Shown here piece after piece: positions 46,240-54,440 of a DNA stretch of 64,000 bases (its first letter is position 1; the number at the start of each line of letters is the position of its first letter). The stretch comes from Thermothelomyces thermophilus ATCC 42464. Taxonomy: Eukaryota > Ascomycota > Sordariomycetes > Sordariales > Chaetomiaceae. Position numbers and translations under genes: made by a program. Below the pieces are notes generated by a model that ran no database searches, was not told the origin of the DNA, and was given only the letters and a program-made list of their open reading frames with translations. The stretch lies in NCBI RefSeq assembly GCF_000226095.1, contig NC_016473.1, forward strand, positions 2,480,001 through 2,544,000, written 5' to 3'.

Positions 46240-49200
46240 CTGGTTCCCATGAGTTGTCCTCTGGTCCAAAATCAAGCCATTTGACCAGGTACTGCAGTTC
46301 CCCGTTGATGATGCGTGAATCCAGAATTTCTTCGACGTCCCATTCTTCCTCTTCGTCCTCTGCTTCGATGTGCGTGGCAACCTTGGCGTTCTTTGGTGCT
46401 GGTTCGAGAAGTGAAATATGAAAAACATCCGTCCGTAGTCGCATAGATGACGGTAACGATAGTCGGTAGTTGGATGTCGAGATTCGTTCTTTGATAACGA
46501 AGGGTCCGACCTTCTTGAAGTCCAGCTTCGTGCTTGGTCGTTTGGTTTGCAAGTTTCGTGCGATCAGGTAGACTTTGTCTCCCCTCTCTAGGCGAGGTCC
46601 CTCGAGCCTGTGTTTGTCGTAGTAGTTCTTCATTCTGGTCTTGACAAACTCGAGTTCCTTTTTGAGCTTTTCATGCAGTGCGTGCATCTGTTCTGCTTTG
46701 ACTGCTGCTCTCGGCACTGTGACCTCTGGTCCTTGCCTAAGGTCTGCTTCATATCCGTAGTTCGCGAAGAACGGTGTGACTTTGGTCGTTTCTGTCGGCG
46801 TCGTGTTGTAGGCGAGTTGTGCTGTTGGTAACAGCATGACCCAGTCGTCTTGTTGGTAATTGACGTAAGAGCGGAGGTATTGCTCAACAACTTGGTTTAG
46901 TCGCTCCGTTTGTCCGTCGGTCTGCGGGTGATATGCCGTTGACAGCTTGCTGTTGACGCCTAATCGTTGCATTAACGCTTGCCAGAACTTCGATGCGAAC
47001 TTGGTGTCTCTGTCGGTGATCCATTCTTGCGGCCAAGCATGCACTGATGCAACTTGCCGATAGATCACGTCTGCCAACTGTTCCGCTGTCCAGGACTCCT
47101 TGTAGGGAAAGAAATATGCCCACTTAGTCAGGCGATCTACTACAGTAAGAATACTGTCGTAGGTCACTCCTGTGGCTGTGTCCTTGGATTCTGGCAGCTT
47201 CGTGATGAAGTCCATCGCAACTGAACTCCATGGTTTGTCAGCTGTTGGTAGTGGCTGAAGTAGCCCGTACGGCTTGTGTCGTGCCGTTTTGCTCCGATTG
47301 CAGATGTCGCAGTTCCGTACGACTTCCTTAACTCGTGCCGTTAACTGTGGAAAGTCGTAGTGCTTCTTGACTTGTGCGACAGTCTTCGTGACTCCTTTGT
47401 GTCCTCCGAGTTTTGATTCGTGGAGTTCTCGAATCATTCGCAGCTGTTGATCCTTGTCGTGGATGTACGCTTTGTCTCGGTACCAGAGTTTCCCATCTCT
47501 TTCTTCCACTCCGTCAGGTACCACTGGTCCGGGTGCTGCTTGATACTGTGCCTCGTTGATCCTTTCCTCTCGAAAGATTGCGCAGCATTCTAGGAACGAG
47601 TCAAGTGGATCATCTTCCACGGGTGTCTGCGTTTCGTGGTGCAACGTCCCGTCTGTTCGTTCCTTGAACAACGGTGGTGTTGTTCCCGTTCGTCCTTTCG
47701 TGTGATCCGTTCGTCGGCTTAAAATGTCTGCTCGTGCGTTTTCTTTGCCCTTCTTGTAGCGGATCTCGAAGTTGAATTCCGCGAGGAATTCTGCCCATCG
47801 TATTTGTCGTCCGTTGAGTTCCTTCGTCGTCGTGAAGTATCGCAAGTTCTTGTGATCCGTATACACTTGTACCGGTTCAATCGTGCCGCTGAGGTATGGT
47901 CGCCATTCCTTGAAAGCTTCGACAATCGCAAGTAGTTCCTTGTCGTGGATCGGATAATTGAGACGTGGTCCGTCGAGCTTCTTTGAAAAGAAGGCTACAG
48001 GATGTAGCTTCCCTTGTTCGTCTCGTTGTCCCAATTGTCCTCCGATGGCGTAGTCTGAAGCGTCCGTTTCCACCTCGAATGGCTTCTTGGGGTCTGGCAG
48101 TACCAGTACTGGATCTTCGGTAATGGCGTCGCGGATTTGCGTGAATGCTTGCTCGTGTTGCTCTTCCCATTGGAATTCAGCATTCTTCTTGGTGAGTTCG
48201 TGCAAAGGTCGTGCGATCGCTCCAAAGTTCCTGATGAACATCCGGTAGAAGTTCGCAAATCCGATGAAACTTCGTACTTCCGTGGCTGACGCTGGTTGTG
48301 GCCAATTCTTGATGGCTTCAACCTTTGAAGGTTCCATCCGGATTTGTCCGGGGGATATTTCGTATCCCAAAAAGACTGTCTTCCTGACATGGAATTCGCT
48401 CTTTCCCTTGTTGACTGATAGCTTGTACGCGTGCAGCGCGTCCAGCACTGCTTTCACGTGCCTCCGGTGTTCGTCCATCGTCTTGGAGAAGATGAGTATG
48501 TCGTCGAGATAACATACCGCAAATTTGTCGAGAAAGGGTTGGATAGCTTGATCAATCAGGGCTTGGAACGTTGCCGGCGCGTTCGTAAGTCCGAATGGCA
48601 TGACGAGGTACTCGTAGTGGCCATAGGGTGTCCTAAAGGCCGTTTTCCACTCGTCGCCTTCTTTGATCCGTATGTGGTTGTAGGCCGATGGCAAGTCAAG
48701 ACGCGTGAAATATTGGGCTCCTGCCAACTGATCTCGGAGCCGTGAGATCAGCGGTAACGGGTATCGGTTTTTCACGGTCTGTTCGTTGAGTTGCCGATAG
48801 TCGACACATAACCGTAGCTTTCCGTCTTTCTTTGGCACAAACAGGATTGGGTAGCCTGCTGGCGATGTCGACGGGCGGATATGTCCTCTTCGAAGGTTCT
48901 CCTCCAAATATCGCTTAAGTTCTTCGTTCTGCGTCTGGCTCGTGTGGTAAATCTTGAAGAACTTCAGTCGTGCTCCTTCCTTGAGCTTGATCTCGTGATC
49001 CCATGGGCCGTGTTCTGGTAATCCTTCCAGATGTTTCGGTTCGAATGCTGGGTGTCCCTCATACTCCTTCGGTACTTCCCCAGTCTTGTCTCGTCTCTCG
49101 GTTTTCTGATAGTATGCGAACTTGGTTCCGTCCATGGCGATACTGGCGATTTCTCCTGTCTCAACCCACTGCTCCAATTGCAGTGCTCCGCATTCGTCAA

Positions 49201-49900
49201 CGGAGAGAACAGCTATCGGCGATTCAGCTCGTTCCTCCTGTCGCAATATCGATGTCGTTGTGCCGCCTCTTCCAGAGTCCGTAGTGGTCTGCCTGCCACT
49301 GTCCGTCTCTTGCGGTGGATCCGTAGGACATGCCTTTCCTTGAGCATCGTCCGCTCGCGATCCTTGCGCGCTCCCCATCTTGCTGGTCGAATACGACTCC
49401 GTTCGGGGTCGCAGGTGGCCACCATTCTTCCAGCTGATGTCCGGGTCGTAATCTTCATGCCATGGTAACCCCAATATCATGTCTTTGTCGTTGCCCATGT
49501 CCACGATGCTGAATACGACTGCTGTGGTCTTCCCTGCCACAGTGATGTCGATCGGTTCGGTCTCTCTGCGTACCCATTGCGTCGGAAATGGCCCTTTGAC
49601 TATGCCATGCTTCCGCTTCATTCTCCAGGGTATCCGTAGCTGATTCACAAGTGTCGGCGAAATCAGATTCATCTCTGCTCCACTGTCCACTAGTGCGAGC
49701 ATTTCGTGCTGTCTCCATTGTGCTGTTATCCACAGTCGCTTGTCTTGCCGCCGTCGTCCAAAGATTGCAGCGATTTCCCATGTTTCTGCCGGGAGGTCTC
49801 GATATAGTGGTCCCTTGCGCCAGTTCCTCCTGTACTGCGCTACCACTTGCCGCTGCACGGGCGTTAATGGTTTCCGGGCCCCTCGAAGGGCCCTGACCCG
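46115..49900 (-). CDS. pol: Pol polyprotein (protease, RT, RNase H, integrase, chromodomain), made by -1 frameshifting
   Basis: After frameshifting, Pol adds 1,261 residues to the Gag N-part (fusion about 2,003 residues). Numbering from the GTG at 49858: protease DSGAEMNLIS (D58) with ILGLPW (128-133); reverse transcriptase about 300-470, catalytic YLDD 450-453; RNase H about 590-715, TDAS at 598; integrase zinc finger H813, H820, C850, C853; catalytic core D883, D949, E985 (DFITKLP, TDRDTKF, DGQTERLNQ); GPY/F-like module about 1095-1150; chromodomain about 1172-1222 (WDVEEILDSRIINGELQYLV) with aromatic residues present. No in-frame ATG near the start, and an upstream TGA in this frame immediately before the slip site, so independent initiation is unlikely. 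Pol copies the RNA and integrates the cDNA; the chromodomain may steer it to modified chromatin, as known for MAGGY-type elements. The last 125 bp overlap the antisense gene. Confidence 0.95.
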   Translation of the reverse strand, partial: RVRALRGARKPLTPVQRQVVAQYRRNWRKGPLYRDLPAETWEIAAIFGRRRQDKRLWITAQWRQHEMLALVDSGAEMNLISPTLVNQLRIPWRMKRKHGIVKGPFPTQWVRRETEPIDITVAGKTTAVVFSIVDMGNDKDMILGLPWHEDYDPDISWKNGGHLRPRTESYSTSKMGSAQGSRADDAQGKACPTDPPQETDSGRQTTTDSGRGGTTTSILRQEERAESPIAVLSVDECGALQLEQWVETGEIASIAMDGTKFAYYQKTERRDKTGEVPKEYEGHPAFEPKHLEGLPEHGPWDHEIKLKEGARLKFFKIYHTSQTQNEELKRYLEENLRRGHIRPSTSPAGYPILFVPKKDGKLRLCVDYRQLNEQTVKNRYPLPLISRLRDQLAGAQYFTRLDLPSAYNHIRIKEGDEWKTAFRTPYGHYEYLVMPFGLTNAPATFQALIDQAIQPFLDKFAVCYLDDILIFSKTMDEHRRHVKAVLDALHAYKLSVNKGKSEFHVRKTVFLGYEISPGQIRMEPSKVEAIKNWPQPASATEVRSFIGFANFYRMFIRNFGAIARPLHELTKKNAEFQWEEQHEQAFTQIRDAITEDPVLVLPDPKKPFEVETDASDYAIGGQLGQRDEQGKLHPVAFFSKKLDGPRLNYPIHDKELLAIVEAFKEWRPYLSGTIEPVQVYTDHKNLRYFTTTKELNGRQIRWAEFLAEFNFEIRYKKGKENARADILSRRTDHTKGRTGTTPPLFKERTDGTLHHETQTPVEDDPLDSFLECCAIFREERINEAQYQAAPGPVVPDGVEERDGKLWYRDKAYIHDKDQQLRMIRELHESKLGGHKGVTKTVAQVKKHYDFPQLTARVKEVVRNCDICNRSKTARHKPYGLLQPLPTADKPWSSVAMDFITKLPESKDTATGVTYDSILTVVDRLTKWAYFFPYKESWTAEQLADVIYRQVASVHAWPQEWITDRDTKFASKFWQALMQRLGVNSKLSTAYHPQTDGQTERLNQVVEQYLRSYVNYQQDDWVMLLPTAQLAYNTTPTETTKVTPFFANYGYEADLRQGPEVTVPRAAVKAEQMHALHEKLKKELEFVKTRMKNYYDKHRLEGPRLERGDKVYLIARNLQTKRPSTKLDFKKVGPFVIKERISTSNYRLSLPSSMRLRTDVFHISLLEPAPKNAKVATHIEAEDEEEEWDVEEILDSRIINGELQYLVKWLDFGPEDNSWEPVKNLNCPEKLEQFHRQNPDRPKENPGQNQRRRPSRQHRRHH

Positions 49901-52125
49901 TTTCCCAGGTCAGTGCTGACCTCTTCGGTTGTTCGGCTGATAGCGGCTTCGTCGATCGTGCTCATTTCCGTGAGCCATTGAGTGCTTGCGGCTTCCCACC
50001 ATTGGGTCCGTTCTGCTTTCCGTCGTGCGTGCCATAGCTTCGTCTGAAGCTCCCGAATTCGCAATTTCTTTTCGTCCGCGTGATAGAGGCAATCGTTGCT
50101 CCAGCACGAGTCCCATGTGTCTCGTCCGGTTCCGCAGTGCCTAGGCCAGGCTCGTCTTGGAACTATCGTGATGCTTTCTGAATTGCGGGCTTCGATCTTC
50201 CAGAGCAATTCGGCCGCTCTGTTTCCTGCATCGTAGACCCATTCCACAGGGCGTAAGCCTCCGTCCCCGTTTTCCTGTCGGGTCGGCCAATGATTGTTTT
50301 CGAATTTGTCGCGGAAGTGATATCGACATTCGTGTGCCACACACTGAAACCAGGGCACTTGCGCATGTGCCTCGTGTCGAGGGTGCAGTCGCATGGCGTC
50401 GCCTGGGAGGTATTGGAATTCTTTCCCGAATCCTTCCCATTGTACGTGGACCGTAGGTACTCCAGTGCTGACATAGGAGTGTTTCTTCCAGTAGCTTTCC
50501 CACGTGCGTTCGTCTTTTCCGCGGTTCGCGCGCATGAACTGGTATTCTGGGTTCCGCACGTCGTTGCTGAGTTGCTGATCGTCAAGGTACTCGGCGTAGC
50601 TATCGGGCCCATCATATGTCACAGGCTGTTCTCCTTTGATGGCTTCCACGATACGTCGGAGTTCCCTCATTTCGTCCTTCATCTCTTCGCTCTGCTGGGC
50701 GAGTCGAGTCAAGCGCCCATCCCGTTCGCGCAGTTCCGTGTTGAGTCGGAAAACTTCGTTGCGGTACCATTCGATTCGTTCCTGGAGGAATAGAGCATTG
50801 GGTCCGGGTCTTTCGATTCCTTGGGTGTCGGTTGTCCACGATCCATCCCGCCTCTGCGTGACTGTGAAACCCCACTGCCTCAAGGCTGGGAGAATCGAAA
50901 CTGGCGGTGCATATTCTCCTGCCATGTCCCATTCGGCAAGACCTGTCTCTGGGTCCACAGTGACCAGTTCGGAGTACGGTGCTTGTTCGTCTTCACCGTT
51001 GCCGTCGTGTCCGAGACTGTCCGTGTCACTGCCCTTGTCTTCGTAGCTCGTGGCCGCTACTTCGATGACGTCCTTGGTGGTTTCGTCGATGGCCGCAATT
51101 TCCTTTCCAGGGGTTGGTTTCCATTCTTTCTTCGGGCTTCGGCATTCTCGCTTGTAGTGCCCTTTCTTTCCGCAGTTGTAGCAGGTAACATTAGACTTGT
51201 CTTTGGCCGTCTTCTTCTGGTCCTGCTTCTGCGCTGCATCCACATCCATGGCTCCGGGGTGCGTCCCGTACGAGGTACTGACGTACGCTCGCTTTTTCTT
51301 GTCGTTGGCCTTAACCGTGGTTCCGTTCATTCGACCTCGTTTCTGCTGCTCTCGTGCGTAGAGTCGATCATCGATCCTGATGGCCTGCGCGATGTATTCG
51401 TCCAGAGTCTCAGGCCGATCGTACTTGTACAGCTCGTCCTTGACCTTTTCCTTCAAGCCGTTATAGAACAATTGCATCAACGCCTCGTCGTTAAGCTGAG
51501 ACTTGAGCATGTCCTGTCTGAACTGTGCGGCGTAGGAGGCTGCTGACTTGGTCTGTCGGAGATTGGCGAGTCTTTCTTGCGCATGGATTTTCTCGTCTTT
51601 GTCGCCAAAGACCTTCCGAAGCTCTTCTTCGAAACGGTCGTAGGATCGAAAGACTGCCTGCGTGAACGCGTCTCGGTCGTCTTCGTCTTCCTCGGTGAGA
51701 TAGTCGTTCCACGTAGGCTCGAACCATCTGAGTGCCTTGCCCTCTAGTCTCGTGGCTGCGTAGAGGACTTTGGCTTTGTCGTCCGGAAACTTGTCGTCAT
51801 TGAGCCGGAAGTAGGATCGGAGGTTTGTCAAGAATCCTGCGAGATCCTCCTTGGTTCCTCCGTATTTGCCAGGTGGTTCGATCTTGATGCGCTTCGCTTT
51901 GGCGCCCTCGAGTGCCTCGATTTTGGCGTAGGCCTCGTTGACCAACTTCTGCGAGTACTTTTCGCGGTTCTCGAGTTCCTTGATTCGAGCTTGAGCAGCC
52001 TTGTCTCTCTGGTCCAACTCCTGGATCCGCTGCTGGAGTTGACCAAGCTGGGCGAGCAGTTGTTCGGCCGTGACGTTGGTATCCATGTCGGTGTCGAGGT
52101 CGAGGTCTCCTCCGTTCTGAACCAT
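49864..52125 (-). CDS. gag: Gag polyprotein
   Basis: 753 residues from ATG at 52125 to TAA at 49866-49864. Residues about 18-75 form a coiled coil (EQLLAQLGQLQQRIQELDQR); about 80-265 the retrotransposon gag domain (GKYGGTKEDLAGFLTNLRSY, LYAATRLEGKALRWF); zinc knuckle CYNCGKKGHYKREC (C315, C318, H323, C328). About 420 further residues follow, unusually long for Gag: a second coiled coil near 445-500 and a Cys/His motif WFQCVAHECRYHF near 593-605 (CX4CX2H), of unknown role. Forms the virus-like particle and packages RNA. The last codons overlap the Pol frame and carry the slippery site. Confidence 0.95.
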   Translation of the reverse strand: MVQNGGDLDLDTDMDTNVTAEQLLAQLGQLQQRIQELDQRDKAAQARIKELENREKYSQKLVNEAYAKIEALEGAKAKRIKIEPPGKYGGTKEDLAGFLTNLRSYFRLNDDKFPDDKAKVLYAATRLEGKALRWFEPTWNDYLTEEDEDDRDAFTQAVFRSYDRFEEELRKVFGDKDEKIHAQERLANLRQTKSAASYAAQFRQDMLKSQLNDEALMQLFYNGLKEKVKDELYKYDRPETLDEYIAQAIRIDDRLYAREQQKRGRMNGTTVKANDKKKRAYVSTSYGTHPGAMDVDAAQKQDQKKTAKDKSNVTCYNCGKKGHYKRECRSPKKEWKPTPGKEIAAIDETTKDVIEVAATSYEDKGSDTDSLGHDGNGEDEQAPYSELVTVDPETGLAEWDMAGEYAPPVSILPALRQWGFTVTQRRDGSWTTDTQGIERPGPNALFLQERIEWYRNEVFRLNTELRERDGRLTRLAQQSEEMKDEMRELRRIVEAIKGEQPVTYDGPDSYAEYLDDQQLSNDVRNPEYQFMRANRGKDERTWESYWKKHSYVSTGVPTVHVQWEGFGKEFQYLPGDAMRLHPRHEAHAQVPWFQCVAHECRYHFRDKFENNHWPTRQENGDGGLRPVEWVYDAGNRAAELLWKIEARNSESITIVPRRAWPRHCGTGRDTWDSCWSNDCLYHADEKKLRIRELQTKLWHARRKAERTQWWEAASTQWLTEMSTIDEAAISRTTEEVSTDLGNGSGPFEGPGNH
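49876..49906 (-). promoter_or_regulatory. -1 ribosomal frameshift signal (gag to pol)
   Basis: Element sense: slippery heptamer G GGA AAC (49906-49900) in the gag frame (CTG GGA AAC), a 6-nt spacer GGGTCA, then GGGCCC-TTCGAG-GGGCCC (49893-49876), a 6-bp all-GC stem, extendable by one G-T pair. The -1 frame is closed by TGA just upstream and open downstream through Pol. All features match the X XXY YYZ plus stem model. Confidence 0.85.
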
Positions 52126-52139
52126 GACAGAACAAAGGG

Positions 52140-52150
52140 AGTGGTAACAA
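52140..52150 (-). other. Primer-binding site of self-priming type
   Basis: TTGTTACCACT in element sense, 2 nt inside the 5' LTR, perfectly complementary to AGTGGTAACAA in the LTR (minus strand of 52325-52335). No tRNA-type TGG start is present. Same 11-nt relation as in self-primed Tf1/sushi-type elements. Confidence 0.72.
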
Positions 52151-52152
52151 CG

Positions 52153-52600
52153 TGTGACGAACCCAACTCAGACTTCTTCTGAAAGGGTCCAGACGGAGGT
52201 GGGTGAAGCAGGACAAGCAGGCAGGTCGTCTGAGGGATTCGGTGAAGCCAAAGGGTTCACAACAACACTTAGAGTTGTCTCTCACAGTAATCAGCAATGC
52301 TTGGTATGAGTACTGTGATTGTGATTGTTACCACTGGTGAACTCCCAGAGTCCACCATAACGAGTGACTAGCTAGCTATATATACACAATTGTCTGTCCT
52401 TCTTCAATAGTTATCACCAGTACCACTCCTCCTTTCACTTCGTGATTCTGCGTTGTCGACGGTGACATGTTATTATCACCAGTGAAGACCTTAGTCTTGG
52501 CGGTGATAATCTTCTGATTGGTCCGTCAAGTGATTGGCTGTCGGAATGTCCCGCGTCCTGGCTGCAGCCTGCCAGGCCGCCCATGTGCTTATTCGTGACA
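52153..52600 (-). repeat. 5' LTR of the intact element (promoter)
   Basis: 448 bp. Element-sense U3 52600-52336, TATATATA at 52384-52377, inferred RNA 5' end at 52335 (the self-priming complement), R-U5 52335-52153. Reads as identical to 45004-45451. Confidence 0.96.
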
Positions 52601-52605
52601 CCTTT
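52601..52605. repeat. Target-site duplication, right copy (CCTTT)
   Basis: Matches 44999-45003. Confidence 0.95.
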
Positions 52606-53198
52606 TTACTAAGAACTCTAGGAATTATATAACGCTCTAGAGCTAGATTAAAAAGACTATAGAACTATATCTTTATTATATAGCTAGAGCTAGAAAAGAA
52701 AGGGGTATAAATAATAATAGGGCCATAGTATAAGTGCTCTAAGATATAATTACTTCCTTAGAAATAGGTATATATACTCTAATTATAGCTTAGTATATAG
52801 CCTACCTAGATACTGCTAAGCGCTTAGGAGTTAATCCCTAGTACTAGCTCTAGGAATTTAGTATTATATTTAAGTAAACGCTCTAATATAATATTCTAGA
52901 GGTATAAGGTGCCTAAGGAATCTTTGCCTTCCTTAACACTATTAGTATACAAATTTTACTAGACTAGGTAGTATATAAGAGAAGAGAGGCTAAAGTAGTA
53001 GATATACTAGGTAAGAGTCTTCTAAAGCTTAGAAAGCTTGTATACCTAGTAGAGATCTTTATTAATAACGATAACTTAGGGGCGATCTCGCGGAAGCACA
53101 TTTTCGAGTCTTCATTCCGCGCTAAACAAAGCCTTAGACCTGTCGCAATCGCATTTAGTATTTATAACTCTATAGCTTACTATAGCTAAAAAGAGCAG
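52606..53198. other. AT-rich flank, right of the intact retrotransposon
   Basis: Continuation of 44325-44998. A plus-strand frame with RIP-type stops seems to run across the insertion point into this stretch. 53085-53155 is locally GC-rich with CpG retained (GCGATCTCGCGGAAGCAC), unlike its surroundings. Family not recognised. Confidence 0.4.
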
Positions 53199-53650
53199 TA
53201 TGACGAACCTAACTTAGACTTCTTCTAAAAGGGTCTAGACAGAGGTAGTGAAGCGGGACGAGCGTACAGGTCGTCTAAGGGATTCGGTGAAGCCAAAGGG
53301 TTCACAACAATACTTAGAGTTGTCTCTTACAGTAATTAACAATGCTTAGTATGAATACTGTGATTGTGATTGTTACCACTGGTGAACTCCTAGAGTCCAC
53401 CATAACAAGTGACTATCTACATGTATATATACTTCTGTCGATCGCTTATAGTCCCCTTCTATCCTGTCCTTAGATCGCCCTTGGTAGCTAGCTATCCTCT
53501 GCTATCTTTCCCTTTTGGCAATTGTTTGCCTGTGGTAGCCCACGCTCCCTAGCGATCCCATGTCAGCCTCGCTTCGTGCCCTTTCTTGGTTGGTGGCTCA
53601 TTCAGCCTGCTACACCCCACCAGGTCGCGGTATATAGTTGGCTTGTGACA
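53199..53650 (-). repeat. Left (3') LTR of element D, second U3 class
   Basis: 452 bp, TATGACG...GGCTTGTGACA. From about 53425 on it is unlike the LTRs of A, C and the intact copy, but matches the reverse complement of 62394-62846. This U3 half is nearly free of RIP changes. Confidence 0.85.
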
Positions 53651-53699
53651 CGATGCCCCCTCTTTAGGGCTTTCGACCTGAAAGCTTCTTATGACTTGT

Positions 53700-54440
53700 T
53701 TCAAATACTACTAACACCCCCTTTTCTTAATAGGTAATGTCCTTTTTCTACTAACTTCCTTTCGTCATAGCTAATCGTATTCCTAGGAATTGTCGCGATC
53801 TTAAACATGAATGCCATGCCATTACGATCAAGATTAAGCGAGAGGGTTACGAAGTCGCTATGCCTTGTAAGCATTGTTAGAATGCAAAGCCACAGAAGCG
53901 TTATATGATAATAGAGGGTTTAAATAAGTGTTAAAATTGTATTTATATAGGCAAGAAGTATAGTAGTCTAAACATCGTAGATGCCTATAGGTTCCTTGTT
54001 ATTTTCCTTTATAGCCTTAGGTTACTGACTGCCTTAGTCCTTTTGAATTTGTCGGAGCAGGAGAAGGTTTCGAAAGAGATTGCTAAGACTAAGGCGCTAC
54101 TTGCTTAGATGCTAAGCCATTTAAGTCGATTATATCGTTTATAGCAATCCCTACGCGATCGTGGTGCCGAAGTTTTTCGTCGTAGTGTAGCTCGTCTAGA
54201 GGAGGAGGAAGAACCAGATACCCTTCTGCCGATATTAGAGACGTAGACCCTCACAGGTCAGGCTTAGGTATTAGGTACTTTTGATATACTTAATTAGGAG
54301 TCAATCGGGTTAGATCCTAGTCCTAATTCTAGCAGATTCCCTTCTTTTTCTATTAGGGAATAGGCTTTAGAGCTAGTTCTTATAGCTAGTTAGGATTCTA
54401 CTGGTGGAATTGCTCTAGTTTCTTAAGGCAATTTAAGTTC
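53700..54440 (+). pseudogene. Relic of a diverged antisense zinc-cluster gene in element D
   Basis: Same place and strand as the antisense gene of the intact copy. + strand near 53860-53960 reads MPCKHC then, after RIP stops, further Cys-rich KR-containing text with the spacing of a zinc cluster (CxxC ... NKCxNC). Downstream a coiled-coil stretch (SEQEKVSKEIAKTKALL near 54052-54100, RDRGAEVFRRS near 54155) and an acidic tail ending near 54438. Sequence is far from that of the intact element apart from the layout, so this is an independent lineage of the same gene. Confidence 0.68.

Larger units (their letters stand above)
45004..52600 (-). mobile_element. Intact Ty3/gypsy chromovirus, probably autonomous
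   Basis: 7,597 bp; two 448-bp LTRs that I read as identical; TSD CCTTT; complete gag and pol; self-priming site; polypurine tract; an antisense gene next to the 3' LTR. It has none of the RIP stops seen in copies A, C, D and E a few kb away, so it inserted recently relative to the last effective RIP. The chromodomain at the end of Pol places it in the chromoviruses. Element C (13035-20628) is a RIP-degraded copy of the same subfamily. Confidence 0.97.
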
